Source: Chitinophagaceae bacterium
Lineage (GTDB): Bacteria; Bacteroidota; Bacteroidia; Chitinophagales; Chitinophagaceae
NCBI GenBank assembly: GCA_024508725.1
Contig: JANINS010000003.1
Coordinates: forward strand, 930,001 to 994,000
Reading direction: 5' to 3'
Length of the DNA: 64,000 bases
The notes under the pieces are model-generated. The model did no database searches and was not told where the DNA came from. It saw only the letters and a program-made list of their open reading frames with translations. The position numbers and the translations under genes were made by a program. How positions within the stretch are numbered: position 1 is the first letter of the stretch; every line of letters starts with the position of its first letter. Below, in pieces: positions 1-8,272 of the stretch.

Positions 1-2549
1 AGCCTGTCTGTTGTTGATTGAGCAGGTTGATCGCCATAGTTAAGTCCGCCAGCCAATAATGCTTTACCATTTTGCGGAAAGTCTTTTTGCTTTTGATGTA
101 AAACATAACTACCTGAAAGTTGTTTGAGTTTTATGGTAGAAAACAGTGGCTTGTGTTGATACTCTAGTGCAGCGATCGATATCCTGTTTAGTAATCCGTC
201 GGGAACGATCAATAGTTCGTTTTTAGCGGATAGATATTGCCAGAGTGACGAAAGCACTAAAGTTCCAATCTTATCTTCAGAACCTGGCTTGAACTTTTTT
301 ACTGTCGTATCTTTTTTAGTGAGTGTTAATCCTCTTGTGTTTGTTGCACTTAAAACACCGGATTGTGGTGAAGCCGCAGGATCTTTGAGCAGCTTCAACA
401 TTGCCTGCTCGTTAAAAAGCTGAACAGTTTTCAATTGATTGTTAGATATCACATAAGCTGAATACACAGAGGCAGAATCTGTAAGCCATCTTGTATAACG
501 AACAGCTTCCACATATACCTGGTTTGATTTTAATGTAGCAGCAATTTTTTTCCAACCTGTGAAAGCTGCCAATGAATCAAGGTTTGCATTTTGTAAAACA
601 GTTAACCAGGAGAGTTGAGCACCGTCAGACAGTGATAGCTCAAGATCTTCCTGGCTCAACATGCGATATCGTGAGATCGTAAGATTAGACCTGTTTCGAA
701 GATCACGAATATCTTCAACTATAGATCTCATCTCTTTGCTTTTTGCTAAAGCTTCCGTAGGTAATAAATTAGCATCGACGAGTGCATTTTTAAGGTAAAG
801 TGATTGATCAATCATCTTTTTTTTGAGAGCGGTATCATCGTCCACCAGGCCACTCATCAATATTTCATGATATACATCAAAATAAACACTCAGCTTTTGC
901 TCGTATAACCTGATTCTATCTTCTGGTGTTAACATGAAGAAAGTGTGCTGAAGATGTCTCCCGGTATAAAATAGCATATTATGCAGGACATGTTTCAGTA
1001 ACACTTTTTCTGTTCGATATTCAGCAACGAAGTACAACAGTTGCAGGTCGTAATAAAAAGGAGCATTTTCCCAATGATTATCCTGTTCTAATATCCGCAA
1101 TGCTTCTAATGAATAATCTCTTGCAATTTCCCACTTTCCACGTCTTGCCATGTATTGCATGGTTACAAACTGAAGTTGCGGCCATTGCGTTGATGTTTCC
1201 AGGAGTGAAACAGAATCATTGCCGATTGGAGAAAGAGCTTCCAGTAAAATGTTTAATGAATCTGCTGCTACATCTGTTTTCTTCTGAGCAAGTAGTGTGT
1301 AAACCTCCTGCAGCCTGGCTTCGATGAACCAGTACCAATAGTCCATCTCGGCCTTTGCAGCCATCTTTGGACGGGGGTACCACTTTTTCAATAAGTCTGA
1401 TCTTCGTAAAGCAGATTCATATTTTCCTTGTAATCTATCTGCCTTTGTTCTCAGGTAAAATAAATAAGCAGTGCTGCCCGAAACTTCTGCTTCTGTACAT
1501 TGCTTAAACTTTGCAATAAACTCAATCCCTGCTTTGGCCACTGCTGATGCTTCTTTACCATTACCCATGTTGATGTATAACTCTGCAAGCTTTGAATGAA
1601 GGTTGGAAATATCAGCACAAGAAACCGTAGGATTAACATTCGCTTTTAATGCAGGTTCAACATCTTTTGGAAGCAGGCGATTAAAAAGAAAATCTTTTAG
1701 AGGAAGTATAGCCTGGCCTTCTCTGTGATCGTTTATACTCCAGTCCGCATACGCTAATACTGCTTCCTTATATATCTGGAAGAATAATGTTCTGCGATAA
1801 GGAATGAAATTGTTATCGCCATATATATTATTGTTAACAAGCGAATCAGTTTCGCTGTTCAATTGTGTAAACAGATCTGTAAAATCTTCTCTGGAGATTT
1901 CTTTGGTTCTATTGTAATAAGGAATTTTTAGCCATTCTTTGTATCGGCTGTTCAACGATATCCAGGTAGAAAAAATTCTTGCTAAACGATGATCAGTTGT
2001 TGAAGCAAATTGCGATTCTGAAAACAAAATATCATACCATGCAAGGTCATCGGCAATCCTATAAAATCCTTGTTGCATTTTCTTGTTAGCATAAGTCAAA
2101 ATCGCTGCTTCGAAATTTGAATTTGGATCTGTAACCACTGAACGTAATACTGAATCTACCGGAAGCCATTCATCTATCCTTTTCCTGGAAATGTAATAGC
2201 CGAGTAATTGATAACATTGGGAAGCAAAACTATCTGCCAGGAATTTTTTGTTGGTTCTGATCAACCCAACTCCTTTTTGATGATAAGATATTCTTGTTTT
2301 AGAAGCAGGTGCATGATATGCCTGGTACATGTAGATCATCCCTCTGAATAAAGGATATTGCTCCTGATACGGATCAACAGCATTATCAACCTGAGACAAA
2401 AGCAGGAACTTCTGTTCATCACTTGTACTCTTTTGCTGGCAGATATTGAAGAGACTATCAATCTTTACATTCAGTTTGGGAAACTGGCGTTGCGCTGCAG
2501 TGCAGAAAGATATTAGAACACAAAAGCTCAACAACAGAGATCGAATCAT
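1..2549 (-). CDS. Secreted TPR/CHAT-domain protein, 3' end beyond window
   Basis: The frame is open without a stop from ATG at 2549 to the left edge, giving about 849 residues of an incomplete protein. The first ~20 residues form a signal peptide (MIRSLLLSFCVLISFCTAAQ), so export is expected. The middle is helical and compatible with degenerate TPR-like repeats. From about residue 765 the sequence resembles a CHAT (caspase-HetF-associated with TPRs) domain: LLIVPDGLLNRISIAALE, then LKQLSGSYVL and ALLAGGLNYGD. The catalytic His and Cys of CHAT peptidases lie further downstream, so activity cannot be judged here. The family is known as caspase-like peptidases or scaffolds; a role for this exported member is not known. 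It is divergent from the lipoprotein gene at 2652. Confidence 0.85.
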   Translation of the reverse strand, partial: MIRSLLLSFCVLISFCTAAQRQFPKLNVKIDSLFNICQQKSTSDEQKFLLLSQVDNAVDPYQEQYPLFRGMIYMYQAYHAPASKTRISYHQKGVGLIRTNKKFLADSFASQCYQLLGYYISRKRIDEWLPVDSVLRSVVTDPNSNFEAAILTYANKKMQQGFYRIADDLAWYDILFSESQFASTTDHRLARIFSTWISLNSRYKEWLKIPYYNRTKEISREDFTDLFTQLNSETDSLVNNNIYGDNNFIPYRRTLFFQIYKEAVLAYADWSINDHREGQAILPLKDFLFNRLLPKDVEPALKANVNPTVSCADISNLHSKLAELYINMGNGKEASAVAKAGIEFIAKFKQCTEAEVSGSTAYLFYLRTKADRLQGKYESALRRSDLLKKWYPRPKMAAKAEMDYWYWFIEARLQEVYTLLAQKKTDVAADSLNILLEALSPIGNDSVSLLETSTQWPQLQFVTMQYMARRGKWEIARDYSLEALRILEQDNHWENAPFYYDLQLLYFVAEYRTEKVLLKHVLHNMLFYTGRHLQHTFFMLTPEDRIRLYEQKLSVYFDVYHEILMSGLVDDDTALKKKMIDQSLYLKNALVDANLLPTEALAKSKEMRSIVEDIRDLRNRSNLTISRYRMLSQEDLELSLSDGAQLSWLTVLQNANLDSLAAFTGWKKIAATLKSNQVYVEAVRYTRWLTDSASVYSAYVISNNQLKTVQLFNEQAMLKLLKDPAASPQSGVLSATNTRGLTLTKKDTTVKKFKPGSEDKIGTLVLSSLWQYLSAKNELLIVPDGLLNRISIAALEYQHKPLFSTIKLKQLSGSYVLHQKQKDFPQNGKALLAGGLNYGDQPAQSTTDR

Positions 2550-2651
2550 GTTTAAAAATAAGATAGAACCTAATACCGGATAGTAGCAGATACTTAAATG
2601 CTTAGTTTCTCTATTTTTATAATGACAACTCATCGCTTCTAACAATACTTT

Positions 2652-3095
2652 ATGAGATATTTTATTATTCTCCTTGCACTCACTACGGTTTCATGTGACT
2701 GGGCTAAACAAAAAACCAAACAATCTGTAAACAAAACCGGCGAGGTCGTTGGCAAGGCAGGATCTGAGTTTGTGAACGGAGTTGCAAAAGGTGTAGAAAA
2801 AACATTTGATAGCCAGATTGAAATTTCGTCTGACTTAAAAGCTCATGGTTTAAAAACAGGAAAAGTGCTGATCAGCAGTTCTGATAGTGCTACCGATAAT
2901 ATTCTTACCCCTTATTTCATCTTCGATGGGAACATCGATCAGCCTGTAACCATCAAAGTGATTTCAGAAGATGGACTAGAATATGGAAGAGTTACACAAC
3001 AACTTACCGGCAAAAAGGGTGAAGCTCATTATGTAGATTTTGTTTTTGAGAAAAGAACCAACATAGACGGCAGAAGTAAGATCACTGTTGAATAA
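2652..3095 (+). CDS. Hypothetical lipoprotein
   Basis: A 147-residue protein with a short hydrophobic N-terminus ending in a lipobox (TTVSC, Cys15), so it is probably lipidated and membrane-anchored. The segment after the Cys is Lys/Gly/Val-rich (residues 16-50) and may be helical; residues 55-147 look like a small beta-sandwich with alternating hydrophobic positions (PVTIKVISEDG, HYVDFVFEKRT). I do not recognise a named family. It is divergently oriented to the CHAT gene with about 100 bp between the starts. Confidence 0.75.
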   Translation: MRYFIILLALTTVSCDWAKQKTKQSVNKTGEVVGKAGSEFVNGVAKGVEKTFDSQIEISSDLKAHGLKTGKVLISSSDSATDNILTPYFIFDGNIDQPVTIKVISEDGLEYGRVTQQLTGKKGEAHYVDFVFEKRTNIDGRSKITVE

Positions 3096-3172
3096 GATCT
3101 TCTTTGCTATGGTAATGGCGACAAAATCGCCCTCGGGCATTACCCAAAGAAATAAATCAATTGACTGTCCTG

Positions 3173-3256
3173 TTACCTAAGCAGTATAACAGAAAAAAGC
3201 ACAATCGTTACAATGTAGAACAACAATTGCTCTGCTTTTACGGTAGTGTTTTCCAT
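3173..3256 (-). CDS. Possible 27-aa single-pass membrane microprotein
   Basis: ATG at 3256 opens a 27-codon frame ending in TAA at 3173. The product has a polar start (MENTTVKAEQ) and one hydrophobic helix (LLFYIVTIVLFSVILL) ending in Arg, the layout of a small tail-anchored membrane peptide. No clear promoter or Shine-Dalgarno sequence is visible, and an ORF this short can arise by chance, so the call is tentative. Confidence 0.3.
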   Translation of the reverse strand: MENTTVKAEQLLFYIVTIVLFSVILLR

Positions 3257-3427
3257 AAGAGATGTTTTAGGTTTGGCTGATGTAAGTTACAACGGATTTA
3301 ACCGGTACACCCTTAACGAACACTTGTGTGTGAAAGTTGTGCTTATCGCATTAAAAGTAGATTTTGCTGTAATTCTTTGTCTGAACATGGCATTAAACAA
3401 TCCGATACGGTTATACACTATCAGGTG

Positions 3428-3457
3428 TTGTCTTAAAAGCTTTGCATCGTAATCTTG
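3428..3457 (+). promoter_or_regulatory. Near-consensus Bacteroidota promoter
   Basis: TTG at 3428-3430, a 19-bp spacer and TAATCTTG at 3450-3457 match the TTG-N17-23-TAnnTTTG pattern with one mismatch. It would start transcription about 18 bp before the ATG at 3482. Confidence 0.35.
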
Positions 3458-3481
3458 TTTTTGGTACTCTTGTGTTCCCCC

Positions 3482-3736
3482 ATGCATCTTATCAACTTTA
3501 CATACAAGGATAAAGACTACTCAGGCTATATCGCCAGCAGCACGATAAAAGAGCCTTACTTTCATTGGTTATTTTTTACAGACAAATCATTAATAGATCT
3601 CGTAGGAGATGATTGCATTGCCTTCAGGCAAATGGCTGGCGGTCCTTTAGAACATTTTAATCCAATACCCGTTGCTCACAATGAACTGGTGAGCATTGCA
3701 GAGTTATATGTTAAGGATTATTTGAAACTGAAATGA
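3482..3736 (+). CDS. Hypothetical protein, 84 aa
   Basis: The internal ATG at 3482 (MHLINFTYKDKDYSGY) is preferred to the upstream ATG at 3455, because the extra nine residues are hydrophobic without forming a signal and the upstream ATG overlaps the putative promoter. The product is a small cytoplasmic-looking protein with mixed alpha/beta composition and no recognised motif. The KDKDYSGYIASS and PYFHWLFFTDKSLIDLV segments suggest a compact beta-rich fold. Function unknown. Confidence 0.6.
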   Translation: MHLINFTYKDKDYSGYIASSTIKEPYFHWLFFTDKSLIDLVGDDCIAFRQMAGGPLEHFNPIPVAHNELVSIAELYVKDYLKLK

Positions 3737-3829
3737 GTGGCTAATGCACTCGTTTTAATATTTATGCTCCCTTATCTGATCATTTTTTAGTAGACGGTTT
3801 TTCATTATTTTGTCGATCAACTCAGATCT

Positions 3830-5740
3830 ATGAAAAAGTATTTCGCCCTTGTCTTACTAATTTTTATTAATGAAATATCCCTTGGTCAAACTCCGATTCC
3901 TTCATTTGGAAAACTAACACCAGAAGAGGTCGATTTAAAAGAATGTGCGTTCGATAAAACCGCCGAGGCTGTAGTGATATTCGACCAGGCTGTAACAAAT
4001 TATGATGATAGTTACTCTCTCGTTACAGAACGCAGGATTAAAATAAAAATATTGAAGGAAAGTGGTGTTGATCGTGGTAACATTAATATCCGTTATTACA
4101 GCCATGAGGGTTTTGAATTCATAAAAAATCTTGATGCAGTTGTAAATACGCCAAATGCTGATGAGACCAGTTTTGTAGAAACAAAGCTGGATAAACGATC
4201 TGTGTATACAAAGCAGCTTAGTAAATATTATTCGGTAGTTAGTTTTGCCTTGCCAAATGTAAAAAAGGGCAGCATCATTGAGTATGTATATACCAGCGTA
4301 AAAAAAGATTATGGCGGGTTAAGAAACTGGCATTTCCAGTCAGATATTCCCGTGATGCTGAGTTCTTACTTATTATATGTAATGCCTAATGTAACTTTTG
4401 CATATACAGCGAGGATAAAATCCTATTTCCGTATATCTATCACTTCGCCAGCTCCCGGAAGTACATTGTTCGAAATGAGGAACATTCCCGGCCTCAGAGA
4501 CGAAGCGTACAGTCCAAATGAAAAAGATTATCTGCAACGGGTAGATTTTCAATTTGCCGGCCATTATACCAGAAGTGGATATTTCCAGAATTCTTCCACA
4601 ACCTGGCAGGAGTTCAACAAAGACTTTCTGGAAGAAAAGGAGTTTGGAGGCCAGCTAAATAAAAAGATTGGCGAAGATTTTCTCAAAGCGAATTCCATCA
4701 CCGCTCTTTCAACAGAAGATAAGATCAGGTTAGTATATGATCATGTAAGAAACAATATTACCTGGGATGAGTATTACAGCATTTATTGCCTCACGCCTGT
4801 AAAAACAGTTTGGGAAAAGAAAAAAGGAAATAGTGCGGAAGTGAATTTTGTAATGATCAATTTATTGAGAGCTGCAGGAATTGATGCATATCCAATACTG
4901 GTAAGTGAAAGATCAAATGGCCGTGTTGATACTACTTATCCCTTTAAAACACAATTCAACACTGTAATGACTTTAGTAATGGCCGAAGGCAAAACCTACA
5001 TAATGGATGGAAAAGATAAGTTAACACCTTATTTTATGATTCCATATGATGCATTAAACACTATCGGTTTTTTAGTTGATAAGAAAACTTCCGGATTTGT
5101 TACCATACAATCTTCTTCGAAATATGAAAAGAATATAGCTCTTGAAGCTGATGTAAAATCCTCGGGTACTATTTATTTAACGGCATATGAAAAGTTTAAA
5201 AACTACGGACGTCTTGAGAACACTTATAATTATCGTCTATCCAGTAACACTTATGAAAGTAATCTGAAGAATAAATTCTCATTCATGAAAATCGATTCTG
5301 TCACTGTACTTGGGGCTGAATCAGACACAGGATATTTAGATAATATTATAAAAGGTTCTTATGAGGCAGAGCAATCTGGTGATTATTACCTGCTTCATTA
5401 TAACATGTTCCTGAACTTCAAAACAAATCCATTCACAACAGAAAATCGATTTACTAAAATTGATTTCGGGTATAGATCAGTTTATAACCTCGAAGCCATA
5501 TTTCATTTACCTGAAAATATGACAATCGAATCTGTACCGAAAGATGCAAGAGAAGCAAATCGTGATAATTCAATGGTGCTTACACGGCGTTTTATAAAAT
5601 CTGGTAACATGGTTAAGGTTAAGGTATCTATCGAGCTGAATAGAGCTGAATTTTACTCAGAAGAATATTCTATGGTAAAAAGTTTCTTTACTAAAATGAT
5701 AGACATGCTTGGCGAACCTATCGTTTTAAAAACAAAATAA
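3830..5740 (+). CDS. DUF3857 / transglutaminase-fold protein, likely inactive
   Basis: A 636-residue exported protein (signal peptide to about residue 19, ending LGQ). Residues ~50-230 match the DUF3857 beta-sandwich, ~290-440 the transglutaminase-like core, and the C-terminus resembles a DUF3858-type sandwich. At the position of the catalytic Cys (YGDCK in active relatives) it has KGNSAE, with Ser335, and at the catalytic His position it has FNTV, with Thr378. Both key residues are therefore lost, suggesting a binding rather than a catalytic role. It is followed after one base by a paralogue that keeps Cys, His and an acidic residue, so the two are almost certainly co-transcribed. Confidence 0.88.
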   Translation: MKKYFALVLLIFINEISLGQTPIPSFGKLTPEEVDLKECAFDKTAEAVVIFDQAVTNYDDSYSLVTERRIKIKILKESGVDRGNINIRYYSHEGFEFIKNLDAVVNTPNADETSFVETKLDKRSVYTKQLSKYYSVVSFALPNVKKGSIIEYVYTSVKKDYGGLRNWHFQSDIPVMLSSYLLYVMPNVTFAYTARIKSYFRISITSPAPGSTLFEMRNIPGLRDEAYSPNEKDYLQRVDFQFAGHYTRSGYFQNSSTTWQEFNKDFLEEKEFGGQLNKKIGEDFLKANSITALSTEDKIRLVYDHVRNNITWDEYYSIYCLTPVKTVWEKKKGNSAEVNFVMINLLRAAGIDAYPILVSERSNGRVDTTYPFKTQFNTVMTLVMAEGKTYIMDGKDKLTPYFMIPYDALNTIGFLVDKKTSGFVTIQSSSKYEKNIALEADVKSSGTIYLTAYEKFKNYGRLENTYNYRLSSNTYESNLKNKFSFMKIDSVTVLGAESDTGYLDNIIKGSYEAEQSGDYYLLHYNMFLNFKTNPFTTENRFTKIDFGYRSVYNLEAIFHLPENMTIESVPKDAREANRDNSMVLTRRFIKSGNMVKVKVSIELNRAEFYSEEYSMVKSFFTKMIDMLGEPIVLKTK

Positions 5741-5741
5741 C

Positions 5742-7634
5742 ATGAGATTTCGTTCGCTGTTATCTATTGCTTTTCTGCTAATCATAAAAACAGGTTCTGC
5801 TCAGTTCAATTATGCAGTTTCGAATATTCCGGACACTTTGAAAAAGAATGTTGCGGTTGTATATCGATTAGACGAAGCTTTTTTGAACGTGTTATCGCAA
5901 AGTGAATACACATATCAGGTTCACCAAATAATAACCTTGCTGTCTCCTGAAGCTGAAGGTTATCTGCAACATCAGATTGGTATAGACAAGTTCAATTCGC
6001 TTCAGAATATCCAGGTTAGCTTATATAATGCAGATGGGATACTCCAGAAAACATACTCAAAAAAAGAGTTTGAAACATTTGCTGCTTACGATGGAATATC
6101 GCTTGTAACAGACGATAAAGTAATGGCACTTAAAACACCATCACAAAGCTATCCTTGTACCATTGATGTTCGTTACGAGATAAAAAATACTGGTTATATC
6201 GAGCTGCCGGATTGGAACATTAACCCTTCTGCTTCTACCGAGATTTTCAGGTATACTGTAATGGTTTCATCGGATTTTGACATTCGCTACAAAGAAAAAA
6301 ATATCAATTTAAAACCTATTATAAAAGATAGCGCAGGGATAAAAAAGTATATATGGGAACTTCAAAATTGCTTACCCAGAAAAATTGAAGCAGATGGCTA
6401 TCAGCGAATTCGCTATGTATCTTCAATACAGGTAGCTCCAAATATATTTCAATATGATGGCTATGCAGGCAGTTTTAAGAACTGGAACAGGTTTGGTGCC
6501 TGGTGCTATAGTTTATATAATGAAACTACTTCCCTCTCTAAACAAAGATCAAATAAGATAATGAATCTTGTTGCTAACCACAACGAAGCCAGGGAAAGAA
6601 TAAACATCTTATATAGCTATTTGAAGTCTAACATGCGATATGTAAGTATCCAGTTAGGTATTGGAGGATTTAAACCGTTTTCTTCTGCTTTTGTAGATGA
6701 AAAAAAATATGGAGACTGTAAAGCATTAACCAATTATATGAGAACGATGCTTGGAATTGCTGGCATTAAATCTTACCCTGCTTTGATTAATGCTGGCTAT
6801 GATAATCCACCGCTAGATCCTGATTTTCCTTCTTCACCTTTTAACCATGTGATATTATGTGTGCCTATTGAGAATGATACAGTTTGGCTGGAATGCACAA
6901 GTAATACTGCTGAAACAGGATACCTTGGAACTTTTACTGAAAACAAGATCGCTTTATTGCTAACTGAACAAGGTGGTAAACTTATAAAAACACCTTTTAG
7001 CAATTATCTCGCTAATCAACTTAAAACCATAAATAGAATTACGATAAATGACGATGGTAGCGCCCAGGTTCAGCAGGAAATTCTGTCTTCCGGAAGTTAC
7101 GCTGATTTCTTCAGGCAAATTATAAAATCATCACCTGAGACTCAAGCAGAATATCTTAGAGTACACTTTTCTTACAAAACTTCAGATAGATTAAATCTTG
7201 TCAATACCAGCGATACCGGAAAGATGTATAAGGCTAACATGATATTGAACTATCCTAAATTCTTTGATTTCAGATCAGGAAATAAATTATTTATACAGCC
7301 CCGATTTTTTAAACTTGCTAATCATGATCTGAAACAGGATGAACGTTCTATAGAATATGTTTTCGAAGAACCGTATTTAAAAACAGATATTACCTTAATC
7401 AGTATACCTGCACGTTTTAAATGGGAATCATTACTTGAAAATAAAACGATAGATGCAGGTGATTTTTATTACTCCAGGGAAGTAATAAAGCTTTCAGAAG
7501 AAACATTGCAAATAAAAACGCAACTGATCCTGAAGAAGAATATTATTCCTGCCGTTCAGTATAAAACAGCATTCTCATTTTTTAACGAGGTTAAAAAAGA
7601 AGAAAATAAAAAGCTGGTATTATTAACGCCTTAA
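5742..7634 (+). CDS. DUF3857 / transglutaminase-like protein, active-site residues present
   Basis: A 630-residue exported protein (signal peptide ~1-20, ending GSAQ) with the same domain order as the upstream gene. The transglutaminase-like core contains KKYGDCKAL (Cys326), FNHVIL (His369) and WLECTS (Glu384 at the usual acidic position), so a papain-like Cys-His-acid triad is plausible. Substrate unknown. It starts one base after the stop of the upstream paralogue. Its stop overlaps the stop of the convergent nitroreductase gene by 3 bp. Confidence 0.88.
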   Translation: MRFRSLLSIAFLLIIKTGSAQFNYAVSNIPDTLKKNVAVVYRLDEAFLNVLSQSEYTYQVHQIITLLSPEAEGYLQHQIGIDKFNSLQNIQVSLYNADGILQKTYSKKEFETFAAYDGISLVTDDKVMALKTPSQSYPCTIDVRYEIKNTGYIELPDWNINPSASTEIFRYTVMVSSDFDIRYKEKNINLKPIIKDSAGIKKYIWELQNCLPRKIEADGYQRIRYVSSIQVAPNIFQYDGYAGSFKNWNRFGAWCYSLYNETTSLSKQRSNKIMNLVANHNEARERINILYSYLKSNMRYVSIQLGIGGFKPFSSAFVDEKKYGDCKALTNYMRTMLGIAGIKSYPALINAGYDNPPLDPDFPSSPFNHVILCVPIENDTVWLECTSNTAETGYLGTFTENKIALLLTEQGGKLIKTPFSNYLANQLKTINRITINDDGSAQVQQEILSSGSYADFFRQIIKSSPETQAEYLRVHFSYKTSDRLNLVNTSDTGKMYKANMILNYPKFFDFRSGNKLFIQPRFFKLANHDLKQDERSIEYVFEEPYLKTDITLISIPARFKWESLLENKTIDAGDFYYSREVIKLSEETLQIKTQLILKKNIIPAVQYKTAFSFFNEVKKEENKKLVLLTP

Positions 7635-8221
7635 CCTGTAACCCAATTCACTTTATCTGCCAAAGGTTTTCGTTGTGATGCTGCAGGCATAGATAAAGGA
7701 ACACCACACAAATAAAATCCCATCAGCCTATCCTGTTCTCCCAAGTCAAAAAAAGACTTTGCTGAGGCATAATAAGTAATGCCTCCTGTTGTCCAGTATC
7801 CACCATATCCATAAGCATGTAAGCTTAATGCAAGATTTTGTACAGCACAGGCAACTGCACACATATCTTCTATTTCGGGGATCTTGGAAAATCCTTCCCG
7901 TTTCATGCAAATGGCAATTACATGAGAAGCTTTCTGGTAATCTTCTTTTAGTTTCTGATACTTGGCCTCGTTGAACTTATCGCCACTTTCCGATTTATAT
8001 AATTCAGCTTGGAAATCACACAACTTTTTAATTCCTTCTCCTGTATATACAATAAAATACCAGGGCTCGGTTTTACCATGATTCGGTGCCCATGTTGCAT
8101 TGATCAATGCCTGTTGTATCACTTCGTCAGGTATTGATTCATTAGGTTTGAACAGTCCCGTTTTCACGGATCTTCTATACTGGATGATATCGTTAAGCGT
8201 CTCTGCTGATTGCTGGCTCAT
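7631..8221 (-). CDS. Nitroreductase family protein (FMN-dependent)
   Basis: A 196-residue protein of the compact nitroreductase family resembling YdjA. The N-terminal IIQYRRSVKTGLF motif is the typical FMN phosphate-binding segment, followed by ATWAPNHGKTEPWYFIV (active-site loop) and GGYWTTGG near residue 140 (second flavin-contact region). Members transfer electrons from NAD(P)H to nitro compounds, quinones or enones; the natural substrate here is unknown. Likely monocistronic, cytoplasmic and convergent with the DUF3857 pair. Confidence 0.88.
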   Translation of the reverse strand: MSQQSAETLNDIIQYRRSVKTGLFKPNESIPDEVIQQALINATWAPNHGKTEPWYFIVYTGEGIKKLCDFQAELYKSESGDKFNEAKYQKLKEDYQKASHVIAICMKREGFSKIPEIEDMCAVACAVQNLALSLHAYGYGGYWTTGGITYYASAKSFFDLGEQDRLMGFYLCGVPLSMPAASQRKPLADKVNWVTG

Positions 8222-8272
8222 GAACCGAAATTAGTGATCAGCTAACGAACTGCATATCGAAAAGGGAAACAT

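Larger units (their letters stand above)
3096..3481. other. 386-bp spacer, mostly without convincing genes
   Basis: Between the lipoprotein and the gene at 3482 I find only a 27-codon minus-strand ORF (3173-3256) and a near-consensus plus-strand promoter (3428-3457). The longer open frames on both strands around 3246-3487 have compositions unlike the neighbouring proteins and are not called. Confidence 0.5.

Noticed and set aside
3246-3487. Open frames of 66-68 codons on both strands
   Set aside because: They overlap one another, show no family features and contain the putative promoter of the gene at 3482.
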